Positions 1-4,592 of a DNA stretch of 5,026 bases are shown here, piece by piece (the stretch's first letter is position 1; each line of letters begins with the position of its first letter). Under the pieces are notes generated by a model. That model searched no databases. It was given only the letters and a program-made list of their open reading frames with translations, and was not told the origin of the DNA. This DNA comes from JAGOTP01 sp964600845. Its GTDB lineage: Bacteria > Patescibacteriota > Patescibacteriia > 2-12-FULL-60-25. Location of the stretch: assembly GCA_964600845.1 (NCBI GenBank), contig CAZRJW010000043.1, positions 1 to 5,026 on the forward strand. Reading direction: 5' to 3'. The position numbers and the translations under genes are program-made.

Positions 1-18
1 ATGATTGCTTTCCGTCAT
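1..18 (-). CDS. Possible start of a divergent minus-strand gene (six codons visible)
   Basis: Read on the minus strand, position 18 begins ATG ACG GAA AGC AAT CAT (MTESNH) and runs off the window. The support is upstream: AGGGAGGG lies at 30-23 on this strand, so the GGAGG core sits five bases before the ATG, which is ideal Shine-Dalgarno spacing. A minus-strand promoter candidate also lies at 204-175. Six residues say nothing about function. The reading could be chance, since the purine run is also part of an inverted repeat, and a plus-strand reading through the same bases is open. Confidence is low. Confidence 0.28.
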
Positions 19-22
19 GAAT

Positions 23-37
23 CCCTCCCTTCGAGGG
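23..37. repeat. Short inverted repeat overlapping the minus-strand ribosome binding site
   Basis: CCCTC at 23-27 is complementary to GAGGG at 33-37 across a five-base loop. In a minus-strand transcript the 3' arm is part of the AGGGAGGG that would serve as Shine-Dalgarno for the ATG at 18, so folding would hide the binding site. On the plus strand an alternative pairing (25-30 with 34-39) is followed by only three T, which is weak for a terminator. Confidence 0.4.
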
Positions 38-42
38 GGTTT

Positions 43-62
43 GGTCGAAGGATCCTTCGACC
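43..62. repeat. Perfect 20-base palindrome, possible operator or hairpin
   Basis: GGTCGAAGGA at 43-52 is followed directly by its exact reverse complement TCCTTCGACC at 53-62. As RNA it folds as an 8-bp stem with a GATC loop. As duplex DNA it has the two-fold symmetry of a dimeric regulator's site. It lies between the minus-strand promoter candidate and the minus-strand start at 18, so it would be in that gene's untranslated leader. No T tract follows on either strand, so it is not a standard terminator. The symmetry is seen directly; its role is unknown. Confidence 0.6.
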
Positions 63-174
63 GGATATTGGGTTGTGCTACGTCGTTTTACGGACGAAAT
101 CGTATTCCTCCACGCACTTCCTTGGATACAGAGGGTATGACGCCTCAGGCCAAAGGCAGCGTAAGGAACTAGGG

Positions 175-204
175 ATGTTACACGTATTTTACATAAAAAG
201 TCAA
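175..204 (-). promoter_or_regulatory. Candidate minus-strand sigma70-type promoter
   Basis: On the minus strand TTGACT (204-199) and TAACAT (180-175) are separated by 18 bases. They match the -35 consensus at five of six positions and the -10 at four of six. Transcription would begin near 168 and give a leader of about 150 bases containing the 43-62 palindrome before the ATG at 18. It stands back to back with the plus-strand candidate at 223-251, with 18 bases between the two -35 boxes. Confidence 0.4.
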
Positions 205-222
205 TAGGAAGGAGCCGTTTTA

Positions 223-251
223 TTGACAAAAAGTCGGTTTTGTGGTACCGT
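223..251 (+). promoter_or_regulatory. Candidate plus-strand promoter for the exported-protein gene
   Basis: A perfect TTGACA -35 box (223-228) is followed after 17 bases by TACCGT (246-251), which keeps the three most conserved -10 positions. A TG at 243-244 makes it an extended -10. Transcription would begin near 258, about 65 bases before the ATG at 324. The stretch is AT-rich compared with the gene it would drive. Confidence 0.5.
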
Positions 252-307
252 ATCCCGTCCCTTCGCTCCCTTCCACCCACGACCAGGCGCATGCCTGAGT
301 CAGCTAC

Positions 308-314
308 AGAGAGG
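308..314 (+). promoter_or_regulatory. Shine-Dalgarno sequence that decides the start at 324
   Basis: AGAGAGG ends nine bases before the ATG at 324. It favours that start over the in-frame ATG at 291, which has no purine-rich site and would bury the signal peptide behind eleven extra residues. It is the only well-placed Shine-Dalgarno site for a plus-strand gene in the window. Confidence 0.55.
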
Positions 315-323
315 TTCATCAAG

Positions 324-1046
324 ATGCGCATTCTGTTCGCCTTGTTCGTCGCCGCCACCTTTTTCACCCAGACCCGCACCGCCTCGGCCCAGCCGCAGCA
401 GGTGCGAGTCCCGTACGAGGTGTGCCCGGGCACGTCTCAGCGGGAGCTCTGCGAAGCGCTGGCGCTCTTGCGCCAGCAGCAGGCAGCAGCCCCGGTCGTC
501 GTCGCGCCCCTCAGCGCGCCCCCGGCGGTCGCGGCAGCCGTCCGGCCCCCGCGATGCCCCTCCGGCTCCGCGGGCAGCGAGTGTCGCTGCCACGCGCGCG
601 GCCGTGTGTTCCAGGAGGGGCGATGCCTCTCCACGCGCGTGGTCGTCGCCCGCGTCTCGACCGACACCCGCGACCTCGCCGAGCGCGTCACGCGCCTCGA
701 GGGCACCGTCGGAGAGATCCAGACCCACCAGACGGCCACCGACCGCCGGGTGAGCGAGAACTCGGAGGCAACGAACTGCCTCCAGGTGATCCTCCTCCCC
801 AACGTCGGGGTCGACCCGGCGGCGGTGCGGCGGATGGCCACCGAGGAGCGCGCGGCCGAACTCGGCCGGCTCCACGGCGCGTATTGCGCCGACTTCTACC
901 GGGCGGCGTACAACCTCCCCACCCCGCCGACGGCACGGATGGCGACGGCCCCCACGCCTCCGCCCCCGCCTCCGCCGGTCCCGGCCAACGCCGCCCACGT
1001 CTCCGCTCCCGCGGCGGAGGGTCCCATCACGGTGACCTTCCAGTAA
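324..1046 (+). CDS. Exported cysteine- and proline-rich protein of unknown function, GC-rich and lysine-free
   Basis: I do not recognise this 240-residue protein. Residues 1-22 form a clear Sec signal peptide: MRILFALFVAATFF as hydrophobic core, then cleavage after TASA before Q23. The mature part has eight cysteines (34, 43, 78, 87, 89, 101, 152, 188). Four of them form a compact C-x8-C-x-C-x11-C cluster at 78-101, suggesting disulfides. Residues 105-148 have spaced Val/Leu/Ile and many charges, perhaps a short coiled coil. Residues 54-76 and 199-231 are Ala/Pro-rich linkers, with seven prolines in a row at 212-218. There is no lysine or tryptophan; arginine supplies the positive charge. Nearly every codon ends in G or C (20 of the first 22 after the ATG), which picks this frame over the overlapping open frames. 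Composition and Shine-Dalgarno use differ sharply from the genes to the right, so recent transfer or an assembly join is possible. The style resembles secreted proteins of high-GC Myxococcota, but that is only an impression. Confidence 0.75.
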   Translation: MRILFALFVAATFFTQTRTASAQPQQVRVPYEVCPGTSQRELCEALALLRQQQAAAPVVVAPLSAPPAVAAAVRPPRCPSGSAGSECRCHARGRVFQEGRCLSTRVVVARVSTDTRDLAERVTRLEGTVGEIQTHQTATDRRVSENSEATNCLQVILLPNVGVDPAAVRRMATEERAAELGRLHGAYCADFYRAAYNLPTPPTARMATAPTPPPPPPPVPANAAHVSAPAAEGPITVTFQ

Positions 1047-1071
1047 GCGGCCCCGCCCTTTCGCTGCATCG

Positions 1072-1099
1072 TCCGACGAGTCTTCCAAGACTCGTCGGA
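1072..1099. repeat. Perfect 13-bp inverted repeat after the GC-rich gene
   Basis: TCCGACGAGTCTT (1072-1084) and AAGACTCGTCGGA (1087-1099) are exact reverse complements around a CC loop. The repeat begins 26 bases after the stop codon of the exported-protein gene and about 90 bases before the eno -10 box. A very stable hairpin would form in a transcript from either strand. Neither side has a run of T, so it is not a standard intrinsic terminator. It could be a U-tract-independent terminator, an mRNA 3' stabiliser or the scar of a recombination event. Confidence 0.7.
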
Positions 1100-1161
1100 T
1101 CCCCACCGCAGCACACCTCCCAAGAAGATTGACGCCTGATCGAGTATCCATCTGGAAACTC

Positions 1162-1193
1162 TCGACGGGCGTCGTTTTCATTTATGCTATACT
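1162..1193 (+). promoter_or_regulatory. Candidate eno promoter with extended -10
   Basis: TATACT at 1188-1193 is preceded by TG at 1185-1186, giving a strong extended -10 box. A -35-like TCGACG at 1162-1167 is 20 bases away, rather long, so the extended -10 may carry recognition. Transcription would begin near 1200, inside any enolase reading frame opened at 1129, which argues for the ATG at 1225. The predicted leader (about 1200-1224) is almost all pyrimidine and has no Shine-Dalgarno site. Confidence 0.6.
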
Positions 1194-1224
1194 TTCTTCT
1201 GACTTATTCTTGCTCTTTCTTTCT

Positions 1225-2493
1225 ATGTTCGGCGGACAAAAAATCCAGCACATCTACGCGCGCGAAGTTCTTGATTCCCGTGGGAACCCAACGGTTGCTT
1301 GTCGCGTGACCTTGCGTTCAGGGGCTTCTGCAGAAGCAAAAGTTCCATCCGGTGCTTCGACCGGGAGTCATGAAGCGTTGGAGCTCCGCGATGGGGGCAA
1401 GCGCTATGCGGGGAAAGGGGTATTGAAAGCCGTAAAAAACATTAATGAGATCATTGCACCTGTCCTCATGGGGATTGATTCCAGCCGTCAGCAGGATATC
1501 GATCACGTGATGATTGAGCTTGATGGAACGAGTAGTAAAAAGCGCTTAGGAGCGAATGCCTTGTTGGCTGTTTCCTTAGCCTGTGCGCAGGCGAGTGCGT
1601 TGCATCGTCGTTTGCCGTTGTGGAAATCATTGCGGAAAACCTTCGCGTTTGTGCATGAAGCAAGCATGCCAATTGCAACGATGAATGTGTTAAACGGTGG
1701 CGCACACGCAGACTGGGCGATTGACGTGCAAGAATGCATGATCGTGCCAAAACACAAGAAGTTTTCAGAACGAGTGCGAATGGGGGCAGAGGTTTTCCAT
1801 GTGTTGAAATCACTCTTGAAGGCAGACAAGCACAGTACGACAGTGGGCGATGAGGGAGGATTCGCTCCTCGTGTCGCGAGTGTGAATGAAGGGTTGGAAT
1901 ACCTCGTCGAAGCCATCAAAAAAGCTGGCTACAAGCCAGGAAAGGATATTGCGCTTGCGATGGATGTTGCGAGTTCAGAAATGTACGATGCCAAAAAGAA
2001 GAAATATGTGTTTAAAACAGAAGGTGTTGAATATACGTCCGACGAATTAGCGAAGCGCTACATGAAGTTGCTCGAAGACTTCCCGTATTTTGAATCGCTC
2101 GAAGATACGTTCGCCGAAGACGATTGGAGCGCCTGGTCTTCGTCGCAGGCTGCCTTTGAAAAGAAAAAGGTGCGCATTGTCGGCGATGATTTCTTTGTGA
2201 CGAACGTTGAGCGTTTGCAGCGTGGGATCGATGAAAAAGCCGCGAACGCGATTCTGATCAAGCTCAACCAGATCGGAACGCTTACGGAAACGGTCGATGC
2301 GATTTTGCTAGCGCATAAAAATGGATTCGCAACGTCGATCTCGCATCGTTCCGGAGAAACCTCAGACACGACCATCGCTGACCTCGCAGTCGCCTGTGGA
2401 TCGGAATATATTAAAACAGGGTCGCTCTCACGTTCAGAACGTGTCGAAAAGTACAATCGCTTAATGGAGATTGAATTGGAGCTCGGAGCCTGA
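1225..2493 (+). CDS. eno: Enolase (phosphopyruvate hydratase)
   Basis: Enolase converts 2-phosphoglycerate to phosphoenolpyruvate in glycolysis, normally as a cytosolic Mg2+-dependent dimer or octamer. The 422-residue product is near the usual 430 and looks fully active. The N-terminal domain has AREVLDSRGNPTV (12-24) and the flexible loop PSGASTG (41-47, S42). The barrel carries H161 in NGGAHAD, E170 in VQECM, general acid E210 in GDEGGFAP, metal ligands D247, E293 (SLED) and the GDD at 320-322, catalytic K346 in LIKLNQIGTLTE, H374 in SHRSGETSDTTIADLA, and K397 in IKTGSLSRSER. The reading frame is open back to a TTG at 1129, but those 32 residues lie upstream of the family's N terminus and overlap the promoter, so I chose ATG 1225. 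No Shine-Dalgarno site precedes it; the leader is pyrimidine-rich. miaA follows after 12 bases. Small departures from the consensus, such as HADWAID for HADNNVD, look harmless. Confidence 0.97.
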   Translation: MFGGQKIQHIYAREVLDSRGNPTVACRVTLRSGASAEAKVPSGASTGSHEALELRDGGKRYAGKGVLKAVKNINEIIAPVLMGIDSSRQQDIDHVMIELDGTSSKKRLGANALLAVSLACAQASALHRRLPLWKSLRKTFAFVHEASMPIATMNVLNGGAHADWAIDVQECMIVPKHKKFSERVRMGAEVFHVLKSLLKADKHSTTVGDEGGFAPRVASVNEGLEYLVEAIKKAGYKPGKDIALAMDVASSEMYDAKKKKYVFKTEGVEYTSDELAKRYMKLLEDFPYFESLEDTFAEDDWSAWSSSQAAFEKKKVRIVGDDFFVTNVERLQRGIDEKAANAILIKLNQIGTLTETVDAILLAHKNGFATSISHRSGETSDTTIADLAVACGSEYIKTGSLSRSERVEKYNRLMEIELELGA

Positions 2494-2499
2494 TACTGT
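2471..2499 (+). promoter_or_regulatory. Candidate promoter for miaA inside the end of eno, leaderless geometry
   Basis: TTGAAT (2471-2476) lies exactly 17 bases before TACTGT (2494-2499). The TG of the eno stop codon TGA (2491-2493) supplies the extended -10 motif TGA-TACTGT. The -10 box ends six bases before the miaA GTG, so transcription would begin on the start codon itself and yield a leaderless mRNA. The -35 match also falls on codons of the conserved enolase C terminus, so part of it may be coincidence. Confidence 0.42.
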
Positions 2500-2505
2500 C
2501 CCTGC

Positions 2506-3405
2506 GTGTCAGGTCTCCCACGCATTGTCTGCATTGTTGGCCCAACGTCGTCTGGCAAGACGGCGTTGTCGCTTGAAATAGCCAAGCAATTTGACGGTGA
2601 GATCGTAAATGCCGATGCACGCCAAGTCTATCGCGGATTTGTAATCGGAACTGGACAGCCTACAAAAGAGGAACAGCAGGGGATTCCTCATCACTTGTTT
2701 GGATTTCTTGAACCAGAACAGATCTATACGGTGACTGAGTGGAAGGCCTCTGCGCTTGCATGTATCAAAGAGATTATTGCTCGTGGGAAACTCCCGATTC
2801 TCGTTGGGGGCACGGGACTCTATTTCCAAGCGTTGGTCGATAATTACGAGCCACCAGCGGTTCCGCCTCAACCAGAGTTGCGTGCCGATATGGAGAAACG
2901 GACGCTTGAGCAGCTGGTTCGACAGTTAGAAAAACTCGATCCAGATGCGGTTACGTGGGTTGATTTGAAGAATCGTCGTCGAGTAGAGCGTGCGCTGGAA
3001 GTCGTGACGGCGACAGGAAAATCGTTTAAAGCGCAGCGCGCACAGGGCGAGAAGTTGGTGGATGCATTCATCCTTGGGCGGCAACGTTCTACTGAAGAGT
3101 TGCGCGAGCGTATCAATGCAGCGATTGATCAGATGCTGGCTCGTGGGTGGAAAGAAGAGGTGGAAGCCTTGCACGCGTCTGGCATTGCTTGGGACGCGCC
3201 AGCGATGACCTCTATTGGCTATCGGGATCTAGGCGAACTGATCCGTGAAGATGTTACGTTCGACGAAGCATTGGATCATATTCGAATCGCAACCTGGCAG
3301 TATGCGAAGCGTCAACTCACCTGGTTCAAACGAGACGAACGGATTAGATGGCTCGAATCGAACGCATCGGCAGTGAAAAACATTCAAACCTGGAAGGAGG
3401 GTTGA
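2506..3405 (+). CDS. miaA: tRNA dimethylallyltransferase MiaA
   Basis: MiaA transfers a dimethylallyl group from DMAPP to N6 of adenosine 37, next to the anticodon of tRNAs that read codons starting with U. This steadies codon-anticodon pairing. The product has 299 residues, normal to slightly short. Motifs in order are: P-loop GPTSSGKT (12-19); NADARQVYRG (35-44) with catalytic D37; IPHHLFGFLEP (60-70); PILVGGTGLY (97-106) with T103; the NRRRVERALEV segment (156-166); the RINAAIDQMLARGWKEEV region (203-219); SIGYRDL (236-242); and QYAKRQLTWF (265-274) near the C terminus. Nothing essential appears to be missing. The start is GTG, 12 bases after the eno stop, and gives the usual short lead-in to the P-loop. 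No Shine-Dalgarno site is well placed; GGAG at 2485-2488 is 17 bases away. The gene may be co-transcribed with eno, read from its own leaderless promoter, or both. Confidence 0.97.
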   Translation: MSGLPRIVCIVGPTSSGKTALSLEIAKQFDGEIVNADARQVYRGFVIGTGQPTKEEQQGIPHHLFGFLEPEQIYTVTEWKASALACIKEIIARGKLPILVGGTGLYFQALVDNYEPPAVPPQPELRADMEKRTLEQLVRQLEKLDPDAVTWVDLKNRRRVERALEVVTATGKSFKAQRAQGEKLVDAFILGRQRSTEELRERINAAIDQMLARGWKEEVEALHASGIAWDAPAMTSIGYRDLGELIREDVTFDEALDHIRIATWQYAKRQLTWFKRDERIRWLESNASAVKNIQTWKEG

Positions 3406-3416
3406 TACAGAAATAG

Positions 3417-3427
3417 TCACTGAGTGA
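3417..3427. repeat. Small inverted repeat in the miaA-EVE spacer
   Basis: TCACT (3417-3421) and AGTGA (3423-3427) are reverse complements around a single G. The arms are short and no T run follows directly, so it is unlikely to terminate transcription. It could be a protein site or chance. The rest of this 67-base spacer holds only the promoter-like motif before the EVE gene. Confidence 0.25.
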
Positions 3428-3433
3428 GCGAAT

Positions 3434-3461
3434 TCGATCTTTTAAGGGAGTATGCTATCGT
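3434..3461 (+). promoter_or_regulatory. Candidate promoter for the EVE-lepB pair
   Basis: TATCGT at 3456-3461 is preceded by TG at 3453-3454, an extended -10 resembling the TGC-TATACT before eno. A weak -35, TCGATC at 3434-3439, is 16 bases upstream with three of six matches. Transcription would begin near 3468, just before the ATG at 3473. That supports the later start codon, because the ATG at 3452 would lie upstream of the transcript. Confidence 0.35.
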
Positions 3462-3472
3462 CTCTAGATCCT

Positions 3473-3889
3473 ATGGCGTATTGGCTATTAAAGAGTGATC
3501 CCGGCACCTATTCCTGGGAAGATCTAGTACGAGACAAAGAAACAGATTGGACGGGGATTCGTAATTTTCAAGCACGAAACAATCTCAAAGCGATGAAGGA
3601 AGGGGATCGGGCGTTCATCTATCATAGCCAGGAGGACAGAGATATTGTCGGTGTAGTCGAAGTTACGCAGGCGGCAAAGCCAGACATAACCGCCGAAGAA
3701 GGGGATTGGGTGTCGGTGCGTATTCGAGCCCTTACTCCCTGTGGGCGCACGCTCGGGCTTGAAGAGATCCGGAACACCCCAGGACTCGGAGCTATGGTGC
3801 TCGTCACGCATTCTCGTTTGTCAGTCCAGCCGGTCACAGACGCCGAGTGGGCGGCGATTCTCAAGTATACGAAGACCACCCTCTCTTGA
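3473..3889 (+). CDS. EVE-domain protein (PUA-like nucleic-acid-binding family)
   Basis: The 138-residue product is a single EVE domain. Family signatures run its whole length: MAYWLLKSDPGTYSWEDL (1-18), the WTGIRNFQARNNLKAMKEGD stretch (26-45), IYHSQE (49-54), IVGVVEV (58-64) and, at the C terminus, LVTHSRLSVQPVTDAEWAAIL (110-130). EVE domains belong to the PUA-like fold; characterised members such as human THYN1 are thought to recognise modified bases in DNA or RNA. A cytosolic modified-nucleotide reader is the best guess; the ligand here is unknown. After A68 the chain goes quickly to WVSVRI (79-84), while many relatives have a longer loop with a PxxxYYDPKS segment, so this is a compact version. 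I chose ATG 3473 because family members begin MAYWL. The upstream ATG at 3452 adds seven unconserved residues, and its AAGGGAG is only one base away. lepB starts 12 bases after the stop. Confidence 0.92.
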   Translation: MAYWLLKSDPGTYSWEDLVRDKETDWTGIRNFQARNNLKAMKEGDRAFIYHSQEDRDIVGVVEVTQAAKPDITAEEGDWVSVRIRALTPCGRTLGLEEIRNTPGLGAMVLVTHSRLSVQPVTDAEWAAILKYTKTTLS

Positions 3890-3895
3890 TACACT
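3887..3895 (+). promoter_or_regulatory. Extended -10 box overlapping the EVE stop codon, leaderless geometry for lepB
   Basis: The stop codon TGA (3887-3889) runs into TACACT (3890-3895), forming TGA-TACACT. The box ends six bases before the lepB ATG at 3902, so a transcript would begin on or next to the start codon. No good -35 box is present; the best is TATACG at 3866-3871 with three matches. The layout copies that at the eno/miaA junction, including a 12-base gap and a CCC near its end. Confidence 0.35.
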
Positions 3896-3901
3896 GCCCG
3901 T

Positions 3902-4546
3902 ATGGATCTTCCTCCAACAGCTACTTCTCTCCCCGTTTCTGAGCCACCCCGCGATCGTCGTCGGGCAACGTTGAAATTTGCGCTTGAACTCTTGCAGATT
4001 CTGGCTATTTCACTCGTCATTATTATTCCGGTCCGCTACTTCCTTATCCAGCCCTTTTATGTGAAAGGGGCTAGCATGGAGCCAAACTTCTTTGATCATG
4101 AATATTTGATCATTGATGAATTGAGCTATCGCCTGAACGAGCCTGCACGCGGCGATATCGTTGTGTTCAAGTATCCAAAAGATCCGAAACAATTCTTCAT
4201 CAAGCGCGTGATTGGGATGCCAGAGGAGACGGTCGAAATCATCGATGGGAAGATTCGTCTCTATACAAAGGATCATCCAAATGGGTTTTTCTTAGATGAG
4301 ACGGGCTATATCGACGGCGTCTTCACGAGTAGCCGACAAATCGTGCAGCTCAAAAAAGGCGAGTACTATTTGATGGGGGATAATCGACCTGCGAGCCTTG
4401 ATTCTCGTATCTTTGGCCCCGTCGAGCGTGACCTGATCGTGGGAAAAGTACTCCTACGTGGTTACCCAGTTGACCGCTGGAAAGTCTTCAAATCGTACAC
4501 CTATCCAGCTCCTACATTGACGAACGGCTCGACAACCACCCCTTAA
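3902..4546 (+). CDS. lepB: Signal peptidase I (type I leader peptidase, S26 family)
   Basis: This membrane-bound serine protease removes Sec and Tat signal peptides from exported proteins on the outer face of the cytoplasmic membrane. The 214-residue product has a short basic, proline-rich cytosolic head (1-24), one membrane helix (about 26-48, with the LAISLVIIIPVRYFLI core), and an extracellular catalytic domain. The nucleophile is S57 in KGASMEPNF and the general base is K100 in FIKRVIGMP. RGDIVVFKYP (82-91) is the usual third box, and GDNRPASLDSRIFGPV (158-173) is the conserved box containing D166 and R168. The short gap between the Lys and GDN boxes and the single membrane helix match the Gram-positive type rather than the longer two-helix enterobacterial LepB. 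The start, 12 bases after the EVE stop, has no Shine-Dalgarno site; a leaderless transcript or translational coupling is likely. It would be expected to process the exported protein encoded at 324-1046 if both belong to one genome. Confidence 0.96.
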   Translation: MDLPPTATSLPVSEPPRDRRRATLKFALELLQILAISLVIIIPVRYFLIQPFYVKGASMEPNFFDHEYLIIDELSYRLNEPARGDIVVFKYPKDPKQFFIKRVIGMPEETVEIIDGKIRLYTKDHPNGFFLDETGYIDGVFTSSRQIVQLKKGEYYLMGDNRPASLDSRIFGPVERDLIVGKVLLRGYPVDRWKVFKSYTYPAPTLTNGSTTTP

Positions 4547-4558
4547 TTTGGCTATTCT
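4529..4558 (+). promoter_or_regulatory. Candidate hisS promoter at the end of lepB
   Basis: TCGACA (4529-4534) matches five of six -35 positions and lies 18 bases before TATTCT (4553-4558), which matches four of six -10 positions. Transcription would begin near 4565, giving a leader of about 28 bases before the ATG at 4593. The -35 box falls inside the last, unconserved codons of lepB, where sequence is free to vary. Confidence 0.42.
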
Positions 4559-4559
4559 C

Positions 4560-4579
4560 AGACATCCTTAAAGATGTTT
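4560..4579 (+). other. Small hairpin between lepB and hisS
   Basis: Bases 4560-4566 (AGACATC) can pair with 4573-4579 (GATGTTT) as a 7-bp stem including one G-U, around a six-base CTTAAA loop. A pyrimidine-rich run with several T follows. It could be a weak terminator for lepB or a hairpin at the 5' end of the hisS leader. The stem is AT-rich, so strong termination is unlikely. Confidence 0.3.
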
Positions 4580-4592
4580 CTCCCTTTTGTTT

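Noticed and set aside
1..207. Open plus-strand frame of 68 codons from position 1
   Set aside because: It starts exactly at the window edge with no visible ribosome site, reads through the 20-base palindrome and the divergent promoter region, and has no recognisable domain. It is better read as intergenic.
60..210. Possible tRNA or integron attC site in the left intergenic region
   Set aside because: No T-loop GGTTCGA-type sequence, no CCA end, no four-stem fold on either strand, and no paired attC core sites could be found by eye.
422..1132. 236-codon plus-strand frame overlapping the exported-protein gene (and a similar one at 223-753)
   Set aside because: Low-complexity Pro/Arg/Ala translations. 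The G/C-ending codon bias and the signal peptide belong to the 324-1046 frame.
300..1181. 293-codon minus-strand open frame opposite the exported-protein gene
   Set aside because: GC-rich DNA has few stop codons, so long antisense frames are expected. The product is a run of Arg/Gly/Asp without a domain and overlaps the hairpin and the eno promoter.
1129..1224. N-terminal extension of enolase from TTG 1129
   Set aside because: The 32 residues are upstream of the family's normal start, overlap the -10 box at 1188-1193, and have no ribosome site. ATG 1225 gives the normal N terminus.
3452..3472. Earlier ATG for the EVE protein at 3452
   Set aside because: AAGGGAG is only one base from this ATG, too close to work well, and the added residues MLSSLDP are not part of the family. 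MAYWL at 3473 fits.
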